Shown here in pieces: positions 1 through 7,800 of a DNA stretch of 8,175 bases. The translations under genes and the position numbers were made by a program. Under the pieces are notes generated by a model. That model made no database searches, had not been told where the DNA came from, and was given only the letters and a program-made list of their open reading frames with translations. The stretch spans positions 1 to 8,175 of the forward strand of contig JADFXE010000037.1 in assembly GCA_015233705.1 (NCBI GenBank), read 5' to 3'. Source of the stretch: Candidatus Omnitrophota bacterium (lineage in GTDB: Bacteria > Omnitrophota > Koll11 > Zapsychrales > Fredricksoniimonadaceae). How positions within the stretch are numbered: the first letter of the stretch is position 1; each line of letters opens with the position of its first letter.

Positions 1-1077
1 ATTATCATCGGCGATCAGGATATCTATTTCTTGCACGCAGGAGAAGATCTGGCTGAGAAGATTTTTACAGGTCCAAACTTTGCCGAGGATGACTTGTCCG
101 ATGATTCTGACGACGCGCCAACCGGAGAAAATATTTTTATCCGCGCGGTCGAGATCATGGAAGGAACGATCTATATCGTCTCCCAGCAGGGTATCTTCAG
201 AGGTAATGGAGAGACCGGCCAGTGGGAGGAAATATCCTCTGAGGGATTGATCTTAAGAGAAGTGGAAACGCTGGTGCTTTTAGATAACCAAGGAAAAGAT
301 CCTGTGCCTTGCGTTGGCGGCCAGCGAGGCGTGTCCTGTTATCTCGATGGGCAATGGACCTCGAGTTCGCGGGGGCTTGGGGCAGCCTGGATCGCCTCAC
401 TTAAGAAAATGCCGACCGGCGACCTTCTGGCGTCAGGGAACGGAGTATTTATTCTGTCCGTTGTCAGTGAAGACAAACTTTTGGCTATGGCCGGCCGCAT
501 GCCTTCGTATTCCTGCAAATTCAAGAGTTATGCCAATTTTGAGAAAGCTTTTGCCCAGGAACCGTCGGTCCGCGAAGTCCAGAAAATGGCGATCCATTAT
601 TCAGATACGGATAAGGAAAAGATCGATGCCTGGCACCGGCAGTCCAGGATCAAGGCCTTTTTCCCGAGCTTTTCTTTCGGGATCGACAGGAATACGGGTG
701 AGCTTTATCACTGGGACACGGGCCCTAATCCGGATGTGCTTCAAAAGGGAAGGGAGCTGCGCGACTGGGATGCCAGATTGAGCTGGAACCTGTCTGATGT
801 CATCTGGAGCACAGACCAGACCTCGATCGATTCACGATCAAAGATGATGGTTGAGCTGCGGGCTGATGTGCTGGACCAGGTCACGCGTCTGTATTTTGAA
901 CGGCGCCGGCTGCAGATCGAACTGTTTTCCTGCCATTATCCGTCGGAGGGCGAACGCATGGCGGCCGAAATGCGGGTCCACGAGATATCAGCGCACATCG
1001 ATGCCTATACCGGCGGAGAATTCTCAAGAAGGTTAAGCCATCGTTCCAACCAACAACCAAGGAGGGTACAGTTATGA
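1..1077 (+). CDS. Propeller-like protein with charged helical C-terminal module, 5' end missing
   Basis: The frame is open from base 1, so the true start is upstream and 358 residues are visible. I do not recognise a named family. Residues about 1-150 alternate short hydrophobic strands with Gly/Asp turns (for example TIYIVSQQGIFRG and GVSCYLDGQW), as in beta-propeller blades of the BNR/WD40-like kind. An acidic patch (EDDLSDDSDD) lies near residues 29-38. From about residue 187 the character changes to a charged module: a VREVQKMAIHY segment, a W/R-rich helix (WHRQSRIKAFFPSFSFG), an aromatic stretch (DWDARLSWNLSDVIWS), then a probable coiled helix, VTRLYFERRRLQIEL. From memory, this VREVQ...IWS.DQ...YFERRRLQ pattern recurs at the C-terminus of uncharacterised envelope proteins in environmental bacteria; that cannot be verified here. 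The stop TGA shares ATGA with the next start, implying translational coupling. Coding status is confident; function is unknown. Confidence 0.85.
   Translation: MIIGDQDIYFLHAGEDLAEKIFTGPNFAEDDLSDDSDDAPTGENIFIRAVEIMEGTIYIVSQQGIFRGNGETGQWEEISSEGLILREVETLVLLDNQGKDPVPCVGGQRGVSCYLDGQWTSSSRGLGAAWIASLKKMPTGDLLASGNGVFILSVVSEDKLLAMAGRMPSYSCKFKSYANFEKAFAQEPSVREVQKMAIHYSDTDKEKIDAWHRQSRIKAFFPSFSFGIDRNTGELYHWDTGPNPDVLQKGRELRDWDARLSWNLSDVIWSTDQTSIDSRSKMMVELRADVLDQVTRLYFERRRLQIELFSCHYPSEGERMAAEMRVHEISAHIDAYTGGEFSRRLSHRSNQQPRRVQL
1059..1066 (+). promoter_or_regulatory. Shine-Dalgarno site for the 91-residue secreted protein
   Basis: AAGGAGGG is a near-perfect anti-Shine-Dalgarno match, 7 bases before the ATG at 1074. 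It sits inside the last codons of the upstream gene and supports that start, together with the ATGA stop/start overlap. Confidence 0.85.
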
Positions 1078-1349
1078 GGAAATGGATGGTACTAGTGCTG
1101 GGCCTGGTCATGGCCCTGGGCGCCGCGACGCTGTCGTTCGCGGAGGATGTCTTCGTGACCAAGAATGGAAAGGTCTATCATCACGCGGAGTCGCCGTTCA
1201 TCAAGAACCGTGAGACAGTGAAGATGACCAAGGAAGAGGCGGAAGCCAAGGGCTATAAGCCTTCCAGGAGCTACCTGAAGGCCAAAGCCGCAGAAAAAGC
1301 CAAAGAGGCAAAAGAGGCCAAAGTGGACGAGGTGGCCAAGAACAATTGA
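1074..1349 (+). CDS. Small secreted protein, cysteine-less relative of a YH..C/GY.PC..C metal ribbon
   Basis: This is a 91-residue protein. Residues 1-23 form a Sec signal (RKW, hydrophobic core, then SFA before E24), so the mature protein of about 68 residues should be exported. Mature residues 26-67 read VFVTKNGKVYHHAESPFI...MTKEEAEAKGYKPSRSY. This matches in order the short metal-binding ribbon found at the end of secreted nucleases and as stand-alone proteins: (V)YVTxxGxxYHxxxC..., an EEA..+GY helix, then PCxxC. Here the three expected cysteines are S40, S64 and Y67, while Y35, H36, the EEA helix and GYKP remain. The mature protein has no cysteine, so zinc binding by this site is probably lost. 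Residues 69-91 are a Lys/Ala/Glu helix-forming tail. It overlaps the upstream gene by four bases and likely shares its transcript. The family link is inferred from motif spacing; the role is unknown. Confidence 0.85.
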   Translation: MRKWMVLVLGLVMALGAATLSFAEDVFVTKNGKVYHHAESPFIKNRETVKMTKEEAEAKGYKPSRSYLKAKAAEKAKEAKEAKVDEVAKNN

Positions 1350-1356
1350 TCCTGAA

Positions 1357-1417
1357 GGCGTGATCGGCCGGCCTTGAGCCGCAACTTGCAACAGATAACG
1401 CGCCGGCCGGTCATGCC
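1357..1417 (+). other. GC-rich 16-bp hairpin between the secreted-protein gene and spoVG
   Basis: Bases 1357-1372 (GGCGTGATCGGCCGGC) pair with 1402-1417 (GCCGGCCGGTCATGCC) as an uninterrupted 16-bp stem with two G-T wobbles, enclosing a 29-base loop. No T tract follows, so it is not a textbook intrinsic terminator. It could be a transcript-end stabiliser, a Rho-assisted stop, or a leader structure in the spoVG message, since it ends 24 bases before that start. The pairing is seen directly; the role is inferred. Confidence 0.6.
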
Positions 1418-1432
1418 CGGGATCAGGGGAAT

Positions 1433-1436
1433 GGAG
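1433..1436 (+). promoter_or_regulatory. Ribosome binding site of spoVG
   Basis: GGAG lies 5 bases before the ATG at 1442, preceded by a further GGGGA. It supports the chosen start, which is also where SpoVG homology begins. Confidence 0.6.
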
Positions 1437-1441
1437 ATTCT

Positions 1442-1711
1442 ATGAGTGCTATTAGTTTTTCAGTCGAAAAAATGTATCGCCTGCCGGATGCGGGATCCTT
1501 AAAAGCATTTGCTGATGTGTGTGTCAGTGATGCGATTGTGATCAAAGGCGTCCGTGTCATGGAAGGCAAAAAGGGACTTTTTGTCGGCCTGCCCAGGGAA
1601 CAGGGCAAGGACAACAAGTGGTACGACCAGGTCGTTTGCCGCTCTGCGGATATTTATGGCGAGCTGTCAGGCAAGGTTATCGAGCATTATAAAGAAGTCC
1701 AGAAAAATTAA
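1442..1711 (+). CDS. spoVG: SpoVG-family nucleic-acid-binding regulator
   Basis: The 89 residues are close to full length for SpoVG (about 85-100). The family signature is visible across the whole chain: an N-terminal strand ending in K10-M-Y-R-L, LKAFADVCVSDAIVIKGVRV at 20-39 (the family's 'LKAxxxVxxxxxfvIxxikV' strand pair), MEGKKGLFVGLP at 40-51, and KWYDQVV at 59-65. A charged C-terminal helix follows (GKVIEHYKEV, 77-86). SpoVG proteins are small cytoplasmic dimers that bind DNA and RNA and act as global regulators. The name comes from sporulation septum phenotypes in Bacillus, but homologues occur in spirochaetes and other non-sporulating bacteria, so sporulation should not be inferred. 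There is no signal peptide, unlike its neighbours. It is separated from the upstream gene by 92 bases with a hairpin and from the downstream gene by 109 bases with an inverted repeat, so it may be its own transcription unit. Assignment is confident; its targets are unknown. Confidence 0.92.
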   Translation: MSAISFSVEKMYRLPDAGSLKAFADVCVSDAIVIKGVRVMEGKKGLFVGLPREQGKDNKWYDQVVCRSADIYGELSGKVIEHYKEVQKN

Positions 1712-1716
1712 GAATT

Positions 1717-1799
1717 AGCGGGACGTTCACTGGAACACAGCTTTCCCGACGGGACGGGAAAGGCAATGGGGGGTGTGCCTGGACAAGAACGTCCCCGCT
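1717..1799 (+). repeat. Imperfect inverted repeat with nested hairpins before the Rhs/Tc gene
   Basis: AGCGGGACGTTC (1717-1728) pairs with GAACGTCCCCGCT (1787-1799), giving 12 base pairs with one bulged C. Inside it, CTTTCCCG (1741-1748) pairs perfectly with CGGGAAAG (1755-1762) around a 6-base loop, and AGGCA (1761-1765) can pair with TGCCT (1776-1780). The two inner hairpins share two bases and would compete. CTTTAAAA follows the outer arm. Possible identities are a REP/MITE-like mobile palindrome, a structured leader of the downstream gene, or a terminator-like element for spoVG. I matched it to no known riboswitch class. The pairing is certain; the role is open. Confidence 0.6.
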
Positions 1800-1820
1800 C
1801 TTTAAAACCGGGGGGATACC

Positions 1821-4800
1821 ATGATGAGATTGATAAAATCATTCCTAGGGGTGGCCATGAGCTTGGTTCTTTCTTGTGGCGGGGCTTTCGCGAGCCCAGC
1901 AGCAACAGCGTCGACAGGCACGGTCAAAGGCGTGACAACGCCAGGCCAGACAGTTACGCTTGATCAGCTCACTGGTGTCCCCCCGGCAAAAGCGCAGGCT
2001 TCTTCTAAAGTGACGACAGCGAGCACATCCACCGCGAAAATGATGAGCGCCATGGCCGCTGCGCCAATGGCGGCAGCCGCGCCAGCGAGCACAGACCCCC
2101 GGCCGCAGAATCTGGCCCAAAACGTCACGGTTGATCCTACAAGCGGTGCTGCGGCGATCAGTATTCCTTTGAATATCCCCTCCGGCCGGCGGGGAGTCGG
2201 ACCTTCCCTGACTTTGGGCTATTCGCCGACCCAAGGCAACGGGCCTTTTGGCTGGGGATGGGGACTTCGGTTCGGAGAGATTACCCGCTCACTGAAGAAA
2301 GGTGTTCCACAATTTAATGACACGACCGATATTTTCCTGGCTGACCTGGGGAGCGGACCGGCCGAACTTGTCCCTATCGGTAACGGCGAATACCGTGCCC
2401 GTGTTGAGGGAGACTTTGTTAAATTCACCTTTCAGAACGGCAGCTGGACCGCCCGCACCAAGAACGGCATGATCTTCTGCTTTGGCCAGAGGACAGGGTC
2501 AAAGGTTCTGTCAGGAACAAAAGTTTCCAAGTGGCGCCTGGATACCGTCGGAGATCTGTTTGGGAACTTCTACATGATCGATTACCGGATAGACGGGTCA
2601 TTCGAGGCCCGCTATGTTGACAAGCTCAAGCCGGTCACGTCCACGCCAGACCCCAGTAAGCCGGAAAACTTTGTTTATGTCATCAGAAGCATTATTGAGA
2701 CAGCCGATCGGCCTGACATCGCCAGCAGCTATCAGCAGGGTTTCAAGACAGAAGAGCGTCGGCGCGTGAAGGCGATCGAGGTTTATGGCAATGGAACGCT
2801 GATGTGCCGATACGAATTCACGTATGCAACAAGCCACTCGACAGGGCGCTCCCTTTTGACCACGGTCAATGATGTTGCCGCCGATGGTCAGACAACAAAG
2901 ACGCTCTTCAATATCCGCTATAACGATGCCCAGCCAGTCAATTATTCTTTACAAAGCATTACTACTCCTGTGCAAGGGGACAATCTCTGGAATTGTCAGA
3001 TCGGCGGCGGCTATGACCGCGGCCATGACAATTACGGACCGGTGCCGGCATTTGATCTGGATATGGGGCCGGTCTACACCTCTTCTTCTGGCGGAGTGGG
3101 TGGCGTGAAATGGTCCACAAATACCAGCGGCCGCTTGACATTATCTTCCGGTCAGGACACCGCGATCCAATGTTGGACATATGTTTATTCGCAGCAGCCT
3201 AAAACGATCCCCTTGAACGGCACTTCCGGAGGCGAGTGGGGAATTTACGTCAACGGGGCAACGACCACGGACCGCAACACACTGGCCCTGAGCAGCGGGT
3301 ATAACCTCGTTCTCATGACCGATTATCACCAGCACGAGTCATTTTCTTTTGATCTCGGATTCAACCTGGCGGATCAGGTCGACCTGATGAATTCTTCCCA
3401 GGTGATCATTCCCAATCTTTCGGCTGACTTCAATGGCGATGGCCGCGCTGACATGGCAACGTTCTTTCCGTCCTCAGGCACAGTTAAGGTGGCACTGTCC
3501 AACGGCAGCAACTTTCTCCCCAAGACAACGTGGATTGAAGGATTTGCCGTCAATTCACGTCTTATTCTTGGAGATTTTAATGGGGACGGAAGGACCGATA
3601 TCGCCAGTTATGACGCTGCGACAGGAACTTTACGCGTTGCACTGTCAGATGGCAGCAAGTTTGTTGATGGCGGAACCTGGCTGACAGGATTCGGATCGAA
3701 CGAAGAACTAACAACAGGCGATTTTAACGGGGACGGCTACACCGATCTTCTTTTAAAGAAGACCGCCACAGCGCTCACCGTGCAGGTGGCCATAAATAAT
3801 CGCAGCGGCAAGTTCACCGTTGACCCGGCGAAGACGCTTTCCGCCGGAGACAGTTCCTATTCCATTATGACCGGTGATTTTAACGGTGATGGCCTCTCGG
3901 ACATTTACGCCTTCAAACGCAGCACAGGGGACTGGCAGGTATTTATCAATCCTGACGGCCGGGGCGTGGGCACAGAACGTTATGCCGTGTCAGGATTTGG
4001 CACGGACAGGAACCCTTTGCTGGCGGATTATAACGGTGATGGCCTGACGGATATCGGTTACTACGACTGGCCCAGCGGAACGGTCGTGACCCGTCCGGCG
4101 AAGTATCAGGGTTTTGCTGACCAGGCCAACCTTCCGCTCACCTTTTCGCTGAAAGATGTCAACGCGCAAGCACAGGTCGCGGATTACAACAGCGATGGAC
4201 TTGCGGATATTGCCGTCTACACCTCTGTGACTGACGGACGGGTAGAGATAGGTTACAGCTCCGGTGAATCAAGAGATCTGTTGATATCCATGGACAATGC
4301 GCGCGGCGGACAGTCAGATATCAAGTATGGACGCTCGTCATTTTATCCCAACAAATATCTTCCATTCAGCCTTCCTGTTGTTAATGAACTGGCGATATCC
4401 AATGCCCAAGGTGACGTTTACTGGACCAGATATGCCTACCGGGGAGGATATTGGGATGCGTCAGAACGGGAATTTTTCGGCTTTGAGCAAGCGACCATTA
4501 CCGATGGATCCGGGGCGTATCAGAAAATAACCTATGACCAGCGAAGCGTCTACTTCCGCGGACGCGTTTTGGATTCTTCACTCTACGGAAGCCAGGGACA
4601 GCTTTTGGAGAACACGAGCAGTCTATGGGCTCAAAGCGACATGACAGGCCTTCCGATAGCATCGCCTGTTCCCATCAAGTTCGTCTATTTATCGAGGGCA
4701 GATCGTTTCATCTACGACACGCCAAGCTCAGGGCTCAGGACAGCGGCGGAGTACAGCTACAACTGTTTGCCGGGATTCTTCAGCCTGCGTGAGATCCGGG

Positions 4801-7800
4801 ATCTGGGAGAAGTTGATTTCGCCTCAGGCAAAGATATTGGGAATGACACGATCATTCGCTCCGTTTCAAGCATTTATAATTCCGTCGCATGGCTTGTGGA
4901 TTACCCGACCCAGATCATTGTCAAAGATGCTGCCGGTAATGTGCTGGGGCAGGAAAAATATTTTTACGACGGATCCAATACCTTGGGCTCCGGTCTGGCA
5001 AATGGTTTATTAACACGCAAGGATATCTGGAATCTTAACGGCAACCATGTTGAGGAATGGCCATCGACACAATTTGGTTATGATGCTCACGGACAGCAGG
5101 TTTCTGTCAAAGATCCTTTGGGAAATATCACGACAACCTCTTTTGATACTCTCGCGGGTTTTCTCCCTGTCAGGTCGGTCAATGCCAAAGGCCAGGTGGT
5201 CAGTCAGGAATATTATGGCGTTAATGAATCTCTCATCAGCTCAGGCGGTCTTTTTGGTCAGCTGAAGTCGGAAGTTGATGTGAACGGTCAAAAGATGATG
5301 CGCACATATGATGTCTGGGGGCGGCCGTTGACCGTGATCAGCCCCCTGGATAGCGCGGCCTATCCGAGTGAAATTTCTGAATATACGGATGGGACTGACC
5401 GCACGGTCATTGTCAGCAGAAAACGTGCGGAGACCGGGAAGCCGGCAACCCTGGACAGCTACTTTTATTATGATGGATTGGGTCGTCTCGTTTCTACAAA
5501 ACAAGCCTCAGGGGAAGCTGGAAAATTCATTGTCAGCGGTCAAGTTGGCTATGACATCCGCGGATCAGTGCGCTCAGTTTATCCTTCTTACTCTTCTTAT
5601 CAGGGATTCGCCATCATGGAGAGCGCCTGTCCCAGGGCGGTGCAAATGACCTACGACAGAGATGATCGGGGTCGGGTTATTAAAACAACTTTTGCCGACG
5701 GGTCTTATGCGACCGCAGAATACAGCAGCCGTACCCAGGCGGCTGTTGACCAGAACGGGCACAAGACACGATCTCTGTTTAATGCGCGCGGAAATCTCGT
5801 TACAAGGGAGGAATACGCCGGCGCTGACGGGCGGTCTTCGCTGTATCCCAATCAGGCGTTTACCCTTTATGCCACGACGACGTACGGATACGACCAGTTA
5901 GGACATCTGTTATCTGTTACGGATGCCAAGGGCAATGTCACGTCCATGACGTATGACGCACTGGGCCGGAAGGTTGCCATGAATGACCCGGATATACACA
6001 ATGTCAGTTATCAGTATGATGTTTTGGGCCAGCTTACCAAACAGACAGATGCCAAGAATGTTCCTTTTGCTTTCACCTATGACGTGCTGGGCCGTCCTTT
6101 AACCAAGGCCAGGGCAGATAACAGTACGGACATGGTGACCTACACTTATGACACTGCGCCCAATTATGGTAAAGGACGTCTTGCGCAAGCAGCATATTCT
6201 TCAGGGAGCGCTTCATTTAATTATGACGCTGTTGGCGAAGACATCTTTTCGTCCAAGGTGTTTGGGTCAACGACTTATAACGTAACACGGACATACGATG
6301 CCCTGGGGCGGACTAAGACGATAGCATACCCGGATGGCAAGTCTACAGCGGTTTATAGTTATGACATCGCCGGCCACTTAAATTCCATCCAGCTTCAGGT
6401 TACAGGTGTCGCTGCGCAAAACATCATTACCAACATTGACTATACGGTTAACGGCAGCATCCAGAAGATCAACTATGGAAACGGAGCTGTGGCGGCCTAT
6501 GTCTATGACCCGATCACTTTCCGGCCTCAGACACTGGTCGTGACGGATAAAAACAGCGTGGCTGTGCAGTATAACGCATACACCTATGATCCGCTGGGCA
6601 ATATCATCAGGGTGGAAGATAAGGTCAAGAATACCACCAAGTCCTTCACCTTCGATGCGCTGAATCGGATGAGCACCTCCAACGCAGGATCTGGCGTCAT
6701 TAGCTACCAGTACGACCAGGTCGGCAATATTACTCAGAACGGGGCCCTGACGTACACCTATGCCGAGCAGGGAGCAGGCCCGCACGCAGTAACTTCGATC
6801 TCTGATGGCTCGACTATGACGTACGACGCCAATGGCAACATGGCAAGTTACCGGACGGCAGCGAATACGCAGTATTACACTTATGACTCGACCAATCGTC
6901 TGATTAAAGTCGAGGCGGTTGACGCGGGCACGATCGCGCGCTATACGGTGGCCACATATGCGTATGACGGCGACGGTGGACGGACTCAGAAAACAGCTTA
7001 CATAAAAAGCGGCACAACGACCACGACTGTCACAACGAATTACGTAGGCGACCTGTATGATGAAACAAATGGCCTGAAGACAAACTATATTTTCCTCGGC
7101 TCGGCACGCGCGGCGGCTTACGATGGATCAAGATTGCGCTGGTTCATAGGCGACCACTTGGGCTCAACAAGTGTCGTGCTTGACGAGGCCTCCGCAGTCA
7201 CAGAAAGGATCGACTACACGCCGTGGGGAGAGGTCAAGAGCTGTAATAAATACGGAACCGGGCCAGAAGTGGCATGGTTTTATTTCACAGGAAAACATCT
7301 GGATGATGAATCAGGACTTTATTTTTTTGGCGCTCGATATTATAATCCTAAATTAGGACGGTTTATTACACCGGATACGGTGGTTCAGTCGCCGTACAAT
7401 CCCCAGACACTCAACCGGTACGCCTACTGCAACAATAACCCGGTCAATCTTGTTGATCCGACGGGGCATTCGTGGAGGAATTTCTGGAAAAGCGCATGCC
7501 CAGTTGTAGCTGCTGCAGTGGGTGTTGTTGTCGGGATGTTCAATCCTGTTCTGGGAGTGCTGGCGTACAGCGCCATTGCCGCCAGCGGGCAGAGCGGGAA
7601 TTATTTAAAGAATTTCTCAGTCAATGCCGTTTCCGGGATGGCTGGTCTTGGCGTTGGCATGTGTGCCGGGAACTTATTCTCCGATGCCGCTCAATTCTGG
7701 GGAGGGCTTGCGGCCTCGTCTTTTGGAGGGGCAGCAGCCGGTGCTTCAGCATCGGCCATGATGGGAGGGAACGTCGGAACGGGCGCATTGGCCGGGTTTG

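Noticed and set aside
1092..1391. A 99-codon minus-strand frame opposite the small secreted protein
   Set aside because: The sense gene has a signal peptide, a strong ribosome site and stop/start overlap; the antisense frame mirrors Lys/Ala/Glu codons.
1386..1399. TTGCAA followed by GATAAC as a spoVG promoter
   Set aside because: The spacing is far too short for a sigma-70 pair and the bases lie in the hairpin loop; no convincing -10 follows at the right distance.
1712..1820. A cyclic-di-GMP or other known riboswitch in the leader
   Set aside because: The conserved core bases of the riboswitch classes I could recall are not present; only the stem arrangement is suggestive.
1766..1963. A 65-codon plus-strand frame across the spacer and the Rhs start
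   Set aside because: It overlaps the inverted repeat and the signal peptide of the Rhs/Tc gene, has no Shine-Dalgarno site, and gives a low-complexity polar peptide.
1845..2234. A 129-codon minus-strand Arg/Cys/His-rich frame
   Set aside because: It is the complement of the Ala/Thr-rich linker and SpvB start; composition is explained by GC-rich alanine codons read backwards.
6378..6785. A 135-codon minus-strand frame
   Set aside because: It is antisense to the YD-repeat region, whose sense frame has clear repeat motifs; the antisense translation shows no recognisable domain.
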